DNA of 6,045 nucleotides. Origin: Candidatus Caenarcanum sp. Its GTDB lineage: Bacteria; Cyanobacteriota; Vampirovibrionia; Gastranaerophilales; UBA9971. Below the pieces are notes generated by a model that worked only from the letters and a program-made list of their open reading frames with translations, had not been told where the DNA came from and ran no database searches. Made by a program: the position numbers and the translations under genes. Below, piece by piece: positions 1-5,968 of this stretch; positions within the stretch are counted from its first letter, which is position 1; every line of letters starts with the position of its first letter. The stretch is taken from the NCBI GenBank assembly GCA_020720345.1, contig DYOT01000082.1, positions 1 to 6,045 of the forward strand. The letters are read 5' to 3'.

Positions 1-7
1 AGATTCT

Positions 8-31
8 AAAAAAGGGCTTATGCCCTTTTTT
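8..31 (-). terminator. Intrinsic terminator at the end of ctpA, probably bidirectional
   Basis: A perfect hairpin: GGGC (14-17) pairs with GCCC (22-25) around the loop TTAT, and an A run (8-13) can pair with a T run (26-31). Because A and T runs flank both sides, the element reads as a stem plus U tract on either strand. On the minus strand it directly follows, and overlaps by one base, the ctpA stop codon (TAA at 31-33), so it most likely ends the ctpA transcript. The symmetry suggests it could also stop a convergent gene lying left of the window, which cannot be seen here. Confidence 0.85.
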
Positions 32-1302
32 TAATTCTCAATAATAACCTTTACAGGAATAGAGGAGTCCACATTCTTAACCCTGACAGAGTCTTTTTTA
101 CCTGTTAAAACAAGGTTTTTAATTACTTCATCGGCTTTTCGTAACTGTTCATCTTTTTTGTTTTTTATATCTTCATCGGTGTTTTTTACTTCTATATCAG
201 GAGTTATGCCTTTTTTGTTAATATCTGTCCCATTCGGGGTCAAATATCTTTGTGTGGTTATATTAATACCGCTTCCGCCTGGTAGCTTGTTTATTTCCTG
301 AACTAGCCCTTTGCCGAAAGACTTTGTTCCGACCAGTAAAGCTCTACCGTTATCTTTTAACGCACCGCTTAATATTTCGCTGGCACTTGCGCTTCCGCCG
401 TCAATCAATACAACCAATGGCTTGTTGGTTATACTATTATTGCTTGTTTTCTGGGTTTCTTTATAGCCGTCCCTGTCAACAGTGCTAACAATAACACCTG
501 AGCTAAGAAACATATCTGAAATGCTTATTGCGTTCGTAAGCAACCCGCCCGGATTTGAGCGAAGATCAATAATGTATCCGTCTTTATCTTTCAATTTTTT
601 CAGAGCAGTTTTAATTTCATCACTGGCTGTATGACTCAGGAATGAGTTCAGTCGTATATATCCAATATTTTTATCTATGACAGCCCCTTTAGGAGGTGCG
701 ATTGAAACAGATTTGACTTCGATTTTTTGCCTTGTTATAGTGTAAACTTTATCTGCCACAGCTTCTCTTTTAACCTTAAGTTTAACTGTTGTGCCCTGAG
801 GTCCTCTGATTAAATCAGCCGCCTCCTTCACAGACATTCCTTTAGTGTCCTTGCCGTTTATGTCAATAATAAGGTCATTTGCTTTTAGCCCGGCCTTGTC
901 TGCGGGTGTGTCTTCAATGGGAGCAATGACCATGAGCTTGGCATCTTTTATCCCTATCTGAACCCCGATTCCAAATAATGTGCCGCTAATAGATTGGGTT
1001 TCATCTGCAAATGCGTCAGGATCAAGAAATCTTGTATAAGGATCATTAAGGCTTACCAGCATTGTTTCTATGCCTAAATATGCGTCTTTGTCATTTTTAA
1101 GTGAGCTGTCATATTTATGTCTCCAACTGTGCCAGTCCTGATTATTATTTGTTGAATCAACATATTTTGTATCAATAAGCTGCCAAACACTATCATAAAG
1201 TTCCTGTGGGGTATAAGCATATGTTTTAGCTGTTGGGATGCCGACTAAAGAAAGCACTAAAAATGAAGCGCATACGCATAAAATTCGTTTGATTCGTAAC
1301 AA
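31..1302 (-). CDS. ctpA: S41 family C-terminal processing peptidase (CtpA/Prc type), exported
   Basis: A serine protease that cleaves proteins near their C-terminus on the outer side of the cytoplasmic membrane; its substrate here is unknown. Residues 1-29 form a signal peptide: basic RIKR, a hydrophobic core, and likely cleavage after TYA. The motif NDPYTRFLDP (86-95) is typical of the family. A PDZ domain spans about 103-188 and recognises substrate C-termini. The protease core follows, with DLRSNPGG (246-253) and GGSASASEI (302-310). By alignment with E. coli Prc the nucleophile is Ser306 and the general base Lys331 in FGKG, 25 residues apart as in Prc. The tail (about 372-423) is charged and poorly conserved. 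Length, 423 residues, is normal for CtpA. The start is TTG, supported by GAGG at 1311-1314 eight bases upstream and by the complete signal peptide it gives. The gene is separated from pheA by 115 bases with its own candidate promoter and ends in a terminator. Confidence 0.95.
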   Translation of the reverse strand: MLRIKRILCVCASFLVLSLVGIPTAKTYAYTPQELYDSVWQLIDTKYVDSTNNNQDWHSWRHKYDSSLKNDKDAYLGIETMLVSLNDPYTRFLDPDAFADETQSISGTLFGIGVQIGIKDAKLMVIAPIEDTPADKAGLKANDLIIDINGKDTKGMSVKEAADLIRGPQGTTVKLKVKREAVADKVYTITRQKIEVKSVSIAPPKGAVIDKNIGYIRLNSFLSHTASDEIKTALKKLKDKDGYIIDLRSNPGGLLTNAISISDMFLSSGVIVSTVDRDGYKETQKTSNNSITNKPLVVLIDGGSASASEILSGALKDNGRALLVGTKSFGKGLVQEINKLPGGSGINITTQRYLTPNGTDINKKGITPDIEVKNTDEDIKNKKDEQLRKADEVIKNLVLTGKKDSVRVKNVDSSIPVKVIIEN

Positions 1303-1362
1303 TTTTCCTACCTCTACTAATTATTTCTTTTCACAATTTTTGCTAATAAATTTAGACACAAA

Positions 1363-1391
1363 TGTATAGTAGCACATGTTAATAATTTCAA
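1363..1391 (-). promoter_or_regulatory. Candidate sigma70-type promoter of ctpA
   Basis: On the minus strand a -35 box TTGAAA (1386-1391) is followed after 17 bases by TATACA (1363-1368). A second possible -10, TACTAT preceded by TG (extended -10 form), overlaps it at a shorter spacing. It lies in the ctpA-pheA gap, about 60 bases before the ctpA start codon. The region is AT-rich, so a chance match is possible. Confidence 0.5.
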
Positions 1392-1405
1392 ACCAGAATT
1401 ATTAA
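1379..1405. repeat. AT-rich 9-bp inverted repeat overlapping the ctpA -35 box
   Basis: TTAATAATT (1379-1387) is matched exactly by its reverse complement AATTATTAA (1397-1405), with a 9-base spacer. The left arm covers part of the proposed ctpA -35 box. It could be an operator for a dimeric regulator or a weak hairpin behind pheA, which otherwise has no visible terminator. It has no G or C in the arms and no adjoining U tract, so a classical terminator is unlikely. Confidence 0.4.
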
Positions 1406-1417
1406 TCTTAATTCATA

Positions 1418-2281
1418 TTACAGGTATAATTTTTTGCATTTTGGATAAGAGCCGAGAATCCTGTAAAAATTAATCAGCGGTGCCATTTTGCCGATAGTTT
1501 GCTGGACGTTGGAATCTTCTATATGTCCTTCAAAATCTATAAAAAATGTATAATCTCCAAAAACTTTCTTTGCGGGTCTTGATTCTATATAAGAAAGATT
1601 GATATTGTTTTCTTTAAAAAGCAAAAGAATATCCACAAGCGCACCTGACTTGTTACACGTTGACAAAGAAATGGAAGTTTTATCATTGCCTGTTCTTTCA
1701 GGAGTTTTTGATCCCAGAGAAACAAATCTTGTTAAATTGTCTTTTTCATCGTTAATATTTTTGGCAATAATTTTTAGTCCGTATATTTCCGCCGCTTTGG
1801 ACGTGCCTATGGCTGCATAATTTTCCGGCAGGTCGATAAGGTTTTTTACCGCCTCAGAAGTGCTTGGAGCAGAGATTTTTTCTATATTTTTATGCAAATT
1901 TGACTCTATAAAATGCAGGCATTGTGCAATAGCTTCAGGTTTTGAGATAATTTTGTCAATTTTGGCAAGGTTATCTGATTTACTGACAAGACAATGAGAA
2001 ATGGGGATAATAATTTCCCCTGTAATCATTACTCGTGAAGTCGTTTTTATAAGATTATCAACAGTTTCTCTTACTATGCCGTCGATTGAATTCTCAATCG
2101 GGATAATTCCTGTGTCCCCGCTGTTATTGTCCACAGCTTCTATAACCTGCAATATCGAAGATTTTAGCATCCTGTTAAAATTATGATTACTTAAATTATT
2201 TATTGCATAATCAGCCGCAATTTCCGTATAAGAACCTTCAGGTCCCAGATATATAATGTTTTTGATTTCCGTTTTTGTCAT
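1418..2281 (-). CDS. pheA: Prephenate dehydratase (monofunctional, with ACT domain)
   Basis: Converts prephenate to phenylpyruvate by decarboxylation and dehydration in the cytoplasm, the committed step to phenylalanine. The catalytic domain covers about residues 9-190: GPEGSYTE (13-20), PIENSIDGIV (61-70) and the signature LTRF (183-186), whose Thr184 corresponds to the catalytic threonine of the family. An ACT regulatory domain follows (about 201-282) with GAL (213-215) and ESRP (233-236), the motifs that bind phenylalanine for feedback inhibition. There is no chorismate mutase domain at the N-terminus; 287 residues is the usual length of the monofunctional enzyme. The start is ATG. The ribosome binding site is weak (AAGAG-like) and touches the stop codon of the unknown gene 11 bases upstream, so translation of the two may be coupled. 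No clear intrinsic terminator follows. Confidence 0.96.
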   Translation of the reverse strand: MTKTEIKNIIYLGPEGSYTEIAADYAINNLSNHNFNRMLKSSILQVIEAVDNNSGDTGIIPIENSIDGIVRETVDNLIKTTSRVMITGEIIIPISHCLVSKSDNLAKIDKIISKPEAIAQCLHFIESNLHKNIEKISAPSTSEAVKNLIDLPENYAAIGTSKAAEIYGLKIIAKNINDEKDNLTRFVSLGSKTPERTGNDKTSISLSTCNKSGALVDILLLFKENNINLSYIESRPAKKVFGDYTFFIDFEGHIEDSNVQQTIGKMAPLINFYRILGSYPKCKKLYL

Positions 2282-2292
2282 TATTAAATCTC

Positions 2293-2832
2293 TTATATAC
2301 AGATATTAAAATATGTTTTTATGCTTAGCCTGTAGCCGGAATAGCAAGTTTCCGCCTCACGGCATAATATATTTAGCTGTTCCTGAAAATCCAGATAATT
2401 AAACTCGGGATCATGTTTTAAATCAGGGTATAACCTGTAAATTTCCGGAATTTTAACTTCTGAAAAATGCTCGTTAATAAAATCAAAAAGATTTTCCAGC
2501 GAAGCAGCAAGATTTTTAACTGAGTCAGCAATGTTTGTATATGTATATTTATTATTTTTTTGTTTTAAATAAAGGTGAAAATCTTTCACTTTTTGAAATT
2601 TTGCTTTCTGATAGGATTCATTTATAGATAATTCAATCAAAAATTCCTTGAAAAGTTCTGCTGTCATTAAAACATCTGAATTTATAAAAATATTTCTATC
2701 ATGCTCAATTTTTTCTTCATTACTTTGCAAGAATAATATTTTTTTCTTATAAAAAATCATCTGTAGAAGTGAAAGTATGCACAGAATGCGCCAGGTATTA
2801 ACATTATCAAAAAAATCAGGTAAATTAGACAA
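2293..2832 (-). CDS. Hypothetical protein, 179 residues, upstream of pheA
   Basis: I do not recognise a family. The protein starts with a short polar segment, then a hydrophobic stretch (about residues 14-36, interrupted by a KKK cluster at 29-31) that is too broken for a confident membrane helix. The rest is rich in Lys, Glu, Leu, Phe and Asn and looks largely alpha-helical, with many aromatic residues in the C-terminal third. Three cysteines (157, 163, 178) fall near the end without a metal-binding spacing. The start is TTG, chosen because GGAGA (2841-2845) lies eight bases upstream; the first internal ATG (residue 25) would cut the hydrophobic segment. It runs in the same direction as nadC (58-base gap) and pheA (11-base gap), so it is probably cotranscribed with pheA. 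That context alone does not show its role. It is likely a real gene because of its length, good ribosome binding site and tight packing. Confidence 0.8.
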   Translation of the reverse strand: MSNLPDFFDNVNTWRILCILSLLQMIFYKKKILFLQSNEEKIEHDRNIFINSDVLMTAELFKEFLIELSINESYQKAKFQKVKDFHLYLKQKNNKYTYTNIADSVKNLAASLENLFDFINEHFSEVKIPEIYRLYPDLKHDPEFNYLDFQEQLNILCREAETCYSGYRLSIKTYFNICI

Positions 2833-2840
2833 GAGAATTG

Positions 2841-2845
2841 TCTCC
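2841..2845 (-). promoter_or_regulatory. Ribosome binding site fixing the TTG start of the 179-residue gene
   Basis: GGAGA on the minus strand ends eight bases before the TTG codon at 2830-2832. No ATG or GTG with comparable spacing exists nearby, so this site is the main reason for the chosen start. Confidence 0.65.
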
Positions 2846-2871
2846 AGGTTAAATTAAAGGATAGTAAAGAA

Positions 2872-2901
2872 ATTGTATTATATTATCGGTTTACATATCA
2901 A
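2872..2901 (-). promoter_or_regulatory. Candidate promoter for the 179-residue gene and pheA
   Basis: On the minus strand TTGATA (2896-2901) is followed after 18 bases by TACAAT (2872-2877); each box differs from consensus by one base. The -35 box lies inside the last codons of nadC and the -10 just after its stop. Transcription would start near 2865, giving a leader of about 33 bases. It would let the 179-residue gene and pheA be expressed independently of nadC, though readthrough from nadC remains possible because no terminator is seen between them. Confidence 0.55.
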
Positions 2902-3727
2902 GACCTATATCAATAATTCCTGCTTTTGCAGTAATTGCGCTTGCTGAAATATAATCAACTCCGCAAGAGGCAATTAAATTAACAGTTTCCAGAGAAACAT
3001 TTCCGCTTACCTCGGTTATTTTTCTATTATTTATAAGCTCAACAGCTTTTTTCATTTCTTCAACGCTCATATTATCAAGCATTATAATATCTGCGCCTGA
3101 TTCTAAGGCTTCGCTGACCTGATTAATGTTTTCTGTCTCCACTTCGATTTTAGTTGTGAAAGAAATATTTTGTTTTGCTAATTTAACAGCTTCCTGGATA
3201 CTTCCAACTGCCTGAATATGATTATCTTTTATCATTACAGCATTATCAAGCCCAAATCTGTGCGGGATTCCGCCGCCTATCTGCACAGAATACTTTTCAA
3301 AAATTCTGAAATTCGGACAGGTTTTTCTTGTGTCTGCAATTTTAGCTTTATAAGGTTTTATAGCTTCTTGAAATTTATTTGTCATAGTGGCTATAGCGCT
3401 CATTCTTTGTAAGAAATTCAGCGCGACCCTTTCTCCTGTCAAAATTGCCCGTGCTGAGCCTTTGACAATGACAATATCCTGCCCTTTAATCATTTTATCG
3501 CCGTCTTTCAATAACGCTATAAATTCAATATTTTCGTCAAGTATTTTAAAAATTATTTCTGCAACAGGCAAGCCTGCCAAAATACCATCTTCCCTTGAAT
3601 TAAACTTTGCTTCAATCGTCTTTTCTTGTGAAATAATTGAATTTGTGGTTATGTCGCCTGTGCCGATATCTTCACTAAGCGCCTGTTTTATGAGCTTATG
3701 TACCATTAAACTGTCTACTGAAATCAT
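2891..3727 (-). CDS. nadC: Nicotinate-nucleotide pyrophosphorylase (quinolinate phosphoribosyltransferase)
   Basis: Joins quinolinate to phosphoribosyl pyrophosphate, releasing CO2 and pyrophosphate, to give nicotinate mononucleotide: the last dedicated step of de novo NAD synthesis, in the cytoplasm. From the start chosen here the protein has 278 residues, normal for the family. The N-terminal domain carries EDIGTGDITT (19-28) and GERVALNFLQR (98-108). The barrel domain carries TRKT (133-136), GGGIPHR (151-157), IKDNH (166-170), EVE (195-197) and IMLDN (215-219). These supply the arginines, lysines, histidine and acidic residues known to bind substrates in the family. Several positions differ from the commonest form: PN for PG after TRKT, P for N before HR, and ISASAIT near the end where many NadCs have an ISxGxLTHS-type segment. 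An ATG twelve codons upstream (3763) is also in frame but lacks a ribosome binding site. It is transcribed away from the 91-residue gene; NadB, of the same pathway, is encoded about 400 bases upstream. Confidence 0.94.
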   Translation of the reverse strand: MISVDSLMVHKLIKQALSEDIGTGDITTNSIISQEKTIEAKFNSREDGILAGLPVAEIIFKILDENIEFIALLKDGDKMIKGQDIVIVKGSARAILTGERVALNFLQRMSAIATMTNKFQEAIKPYKAKIADTRKTCPNFRIFEKYSVQIGGGIPHRFGLDNAVMIKDNHIQAVGSIQEAVKLAKQNISFTTKIEVETENINQVSEALESGADIIMLDNMSVEEMKKAVELINNRKITEVSGNVSLETVNLIASCGVDYISASAITAKAGIIDIGLDM

Positions 3728-3735
3728 TTTTAACA

Positions 3736-3743
3736 TCCTACTT
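3736..3743 (-). promoter_or_regulatory. Ribosome binding site that decides the nadC start
   Basis: AAGTAGGA on the minus strand puts AGG nine bases before the ATG at 3725-3727. The upstream in-frame ATG at 3761-3763 is preceded only by T-rich sequence, and the ATG at 3734-3736 abuts the site, so the third ATG is preferred. Confidence 0.65.
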
Positions 3744-3786
3744 AAAATATTAATTTTAAGCATACCAAAAAAATTTAAAACAAAAA

Positions 3787-3800
3787 TTATTGTAACGTTT
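3787..3800 (+). promoter_or_regulatory. Possible operator word upstream of nadC (TGTAAC core)
   Basis: TTATTGTAACGTTT lies 60-73 bases upstream of the nadC start, in the divergent gap. It matches the sequence at 5808-5821 (minus strand) upstream of nadB at 11 of 14 positions, including an unbroken TGTAAC. Shared words upstream of two genes of one pathway suggest a common regulator, but the AT-rich background and only two copies make this tentative. Confidence 0.25.
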
Positions 3801-3890
3801 TGTTAAAAGTTTACGCCTAAACAGGCAATTTTTATTTTCACGAATTTTATATAGATAGGTAATATATTTATATAAAGGAAAGAATAAAAA

Positions 3891-4166
3891 ATGAAAGTAG
3901 AAAGCAGTTCTCCTCTCAATGCTTTACAGCAAGAGATTATAAGACATGGCAAAAAAAGAGCAGACGCTATTATTACTGAAAGAATGAGAAAAGATACACT
4001 AATTGCCATTAAAAGCCCCTATACGCCATATAAAGACAACAATTTGAAATCTTTTATTGACGATTGCGGTAAAACGATAAGAAATCTTGGAGAAATTGCT
4101 AAAGCTCTAAAACAGCAAGATACTTGGGCATCAAGAAGAAAGCCTGAATTTTACATAGATTTGTAA
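3891..4166 (+). CDS. Hypothetical protein, 91 residues, convergent with nadB
   Basis: I do not recognise a family. The product is small, hydrophilic and basic, without a signal peptide or membrane segment. Residues 11-38 and about 53-76 look like amphipathic helices rich in Lys, Arg and Glu, joined by a short Pro/Tyr-containing link (SPYTPYKDNN, 42-51). The end is a polar tail (WASRRKPEFYIDL). The start ATG has AAAGGA (3874-3879) 11 bases upstream, slightly far but clear. On the opposite strand only a hydrophobic open frame exists, which looks like a shadow. The gene is the only protein gene on the plus strand. Its stop lies inside the nadB 3' end: the two genes overlap tail to tail by 16 bases (4151-4166). 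No convincing promoter could be fixed; the upstream 40 bases are almost pure A and T with several TATAAT-like words. A role cannot be read from context; a nucleic-acid or protein-binding role would be only a guess from its charge. Confidence 0.72.
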   Translation: MKVESSSPLNALQQEIIRHGKKRADAIITERMRKDTLIAIKSPYTPYKDNNLKSFIDDCGKTIRNLGEIAKALKQQDTWASRRKPEFYIDL

Positions 4167-5791
4167 GAAAAAGTAAAATCGCAAACTTCTTTTACAGTAC
4201 CGAATATTTCTTTTGAAATATAACTATGATAAGCATGTTCTGAAGTTTCAGGGTAATCGTCCCTGTAATGAGCGCCGCGGCTTTCTTTTCTTACTATTGA
4301 AGACCTGACTATAAGCTCGGCAACTGTCAGCATGCTCCTGAATTCGTATTCATTAATATTACGGCATCTGTATTCCTGATTAAATTCAAGTTTAAGCTCA
4401 TTAATCATTTTTAGAGCCTGATTTAGAGATTGCTCATTTCTGACAATACCTGCTTTATCCCACATTGTTTCTCTTAATTTTCTTATGTAATCCTCAATAT
4501 CAGGCTTGTAACTCAAAATATGTTTTTCATACTGAGAAAGGAGGCAATCAGATTTGCAATCCTTAACAGGTTCAACTTCCAAATTTTGCTCTGCAATATT
4601 TTTTGCCATTTCTCCTGCGATAACAACACATTCAAGCAGGGAATTGCTTGCCAGCCTATTTGCGCCATGAAAAGATGTGCAGCCGGCTTCTCCAACAGCA
4701 TATAATCCGGGAATTGTTGTTTTTCCTTCCTGAGAAATTTTTATGCCTCCCATTATATAATGTGCAGCTGGCGAAACAGGAATTGGTGATTCTAAAATAT
4801 CAATTTCATGGTCTTTACAGGCTTTTATTATATTGGGAAATCTTTCTATAAGGGTTTCTTTGTTAATGGAGGAAGTGTCAAGAAGAACGTGATTATAGCC
4901 TTTTTCTTTCATTTCAAAGAAAATTGCACGTGTAACAATATCTCTAGGGGCTAAATCACCTCTTTTATCATAATTTTGAGTAAAAAACTCTCCGTCAGTA
5001 TTTTTAAGCCTTGCGCCTTCTCCTCTGACCGACTCGGAAATTAAAAACCTGGAGCCGTTTTCCTCGAGGTCAAGAGCTGTAGGATGAAACTGGATAAATT
5101 CCATATCCTGTATAACAGCTCCTGCTCTATACGCAAGTGCAATTCCGTCCCCTGTGGCTATAGCAGGATTTGTTGTATTACTGTAGATTTGTCCTGCTCC
5201 GCCAGTTGCAATAACTGTAACATTAGCGTAAACAATTTCGTACTCGCCTGTTTTTGAGTCGTAAAGTATCACGCCCCGACACCTTCTATCAGAATCCATA
5301 AGCAGGTCTACAGCCTGTATTCCTTGATATATTTTTATATTAGGAGTATTCAGAACTTTGTGTGAAAGAGCTAATTCAATGTTTCTCCCTGTAGCATCTC
5401 CACCTGAATGAAGAATTCTTTTTACGCTGTGAGCAGCTTCCAGAGTTAATTGAATCCTGTTTTCCGGATTTTTATCAAATTCAACACCATATTTAACAAG
5501 ATCATATATGGCTTCTGTGCTGTTTTCCGAAATAAATTCTGCAATGCCAGCATCAGTTAACCCTGCACCGGCTTTAATAGTATCCGCAACATGAAGTTCA
5601 ACAGAATCAGGCAAGTTTTCAGGCAAAACTCCTACTATCCCTCCTTGAGCATAGCGAGAATTGCTCTCTCCAAGGTTTGCCTTAGTAACGAGAAGAATTT
5701 CACTATTTATTTTTTCAGAAAGCTTTATCGCTAAATATAATCCTGCGATACCGCTTCCGATTATTACAACCGGTTTAGTAGAAAATTTCAT
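4151..5791 (-). CDS. nadB: L-aspartate oxidase
   Basis: A FAD enzyme that oxidises L-aspartate to iminoaspartate, which NadA then condenses with dihydroxyacetone phosphate to quinolinate; first step of de novo NAD synthesis, cytoplasmic. With the ATG start it has 546 residues, usual for NadB. The Rossmann FAD motif GSGIAG is at 12-17, SRYAQGG at 45-51, HSGGDATGR at 128-136 and ATGGAGQIY at 195-203. Active-site segments are EFIQFHPT (231-238, His236), SESVRGEGA (252-260), APRDIVTR (281-288, Arg283) and PAAHYIMGGI (341-350, His344), matching the substrate-binding His/Arg set of E. coli NadB. GEAGCTSFHGANRLASNSLLE (367-387) completes the FAD domain; the C-terminal helical domain carries SRGAHYR (504-510). 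A TTG six codons upstream (5809) is also open; neither start has a clear Shine-Dalgarno, so ATG is preferred. Related succinate dehydrogenase/fumarate reductase flavoproteins are excluded by length and by the NadB-type C-terminus. nadA is not adjacent. Confidence 0.96.
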   Translation of the reverse strand: MKFSTKPVVIIGSGIAGLYLAIKLSEKINSEILLVTKANLGESNSRYAQGGIVGVLPENLPDSVELHVADTIKAGAGLTDAGIAEFISENSTEAIYDLVKYGVEFDKNPENRIQLTLEAAHSVKRILHSGGDATGRNIELALSHKVLNTPNIKIYQGIQAVDLLMDSDRRCRGVILYDSKTGEYEIVYANVTVIATGGAGQIYSNTTNPAIATGDGIALAYRAGAVIQDMEFIQFHPTALDLEENGSRFLISESVRGEGARLKNTDGEFFTQNYDKRGDLAPRDIVTRAIFFEMKEKGYNHVLLDTSSINKETLIERFPNIIKACKDHEIDILESPIPVSPAAHYIMGGIKISQEGKTTIPGLYAVGEAGCTSFHGANRLASNSLLECVVIAGEMAKNIAEQNLEVEPVKDCKSDCLLSQYEKHILSYKPDIEDYIRKLRETMWDKAGIVRNEQSLNQALKMINELKLEFNQEYRCRNINEYEFRSMLTVAELIVRSSIVRKESRGAHYRDDYPETSEHAYHSYISKEIFGTVKEVCDFTFSYKSM

Positions 5792-5807
5792 TTCTGCACG
5801 CACTGTC

Positions 5808-5821
5808 AATAGTTACATTAA
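5808..5821 (-). promoter_or_regulatory. Possible operator word at the nadB leader (TGTAAC core)
   Basis: TTAATGTAACTATT on the minus strand lies at or just after the predicted nadB transcription start, a position where a bound repressor would block transcription. It resembles 3787-3800 upstream of nadC at 11 of 14 positions. Nearby, CACTGT (5801-5806) and its complement ACAGTG (5842-5847) flank the -10 box, and TCAATAGT occurs twice (5806-5813, 5852-5859). Tentative. Confidence 0.25.
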
Positions 5822-5827
5822 GTTAGC

Positions 5828-5855
5828 AGTATACTCTAAAAACAGTGAATTTCAA
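5828..5855 (-). promoter_or_regulatory. Candidate sigma70-type promoter of nadB
   Basis: On the minus strand TTGAAA (5850-5855) is followed after 16 bases by TATACT (5828-5833); both differ from consensus by one base. The start of transcription would be near 5821, giving a leader of about 29 bases to the ATG, or about 11 to the alternative TTG. Confidence 0.6.
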
Positions 5856-5873
5856 TAGTAATGAACAAAAAAC

Positions 5874-5903
5874 TTGACATTAAAGCCACCCATTTAATAC
5901 AAT
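5874..5903 (+). promoter_or_regulatory. Strong candidate promoter of tRNA-Gln
   Basis: TTGACA, a perfect -35 box (5874-5879), is followed after 18 bases by TACAAT (5898-5903). It points at the tRNA, whose 5' end lies about 60 bases past the expected transcription start. It stands back to back with the nadB promoter: the two -35 boxes are 18 bases apart. Confidence 0.65.
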
Positions 5904-5968
5904 AATTGGAGCATTACATTTACCTTTGTATTTATACATTGTATGAGTTGTGTTACCTAAAATATTAA

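Noticed and set aside
3387..3806. A 139-residue plus-strand open frame opposite nadC
   Set aside because: It is antisense to a clear, conserved NadC coding sequence and shows no ribosome binding site or protein-like features; a shadow frame.
3815..3834. Small hairpin GCCT-AAAC-AGGC followed by a T run on the plus strand
   Set aside because: The stem has only four pairs and no plus-strand gene ends before it, so a terminator is not supported. It could be a minor structure in the leader region.
3803..4009. A 68-residue hydrophobic open frame on the minus strand, opposite the 91-residue gene
   Set aside because: It has no ribosome binding site, covers the nadC upstream region, and its hydrophobic composition is what a complement of a Lys- and Glu-rich gene gives. 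The plus-strand frame has a better start and composition.
2282..4166. The two unknown small genes as a toxin-antitoxin pair or other defence system
   Set aside because: They are on opposite strands, nearly 1.1 kb apart with nadC between them, and neither shows a toxin, antitoxin or nuclease motif.
4173..4195. Inverted repeat GTAAAA/TTTTAC just after the orphan gene's stop, as a terminator
   Set aside because: The six-base stem is almost all A-T with an 11-base loop and no U tract, and it lies in nadB coding sequence.
5926..5950. ATACA-T-TGTAT palindrome before tRNA-Gln as an operator or second promoter
   Set aside because: Eleven bases of A/T-rich palindrome are expected by chance in such sequence, and the promoter at 5874-5903 already explains tRNA expression.
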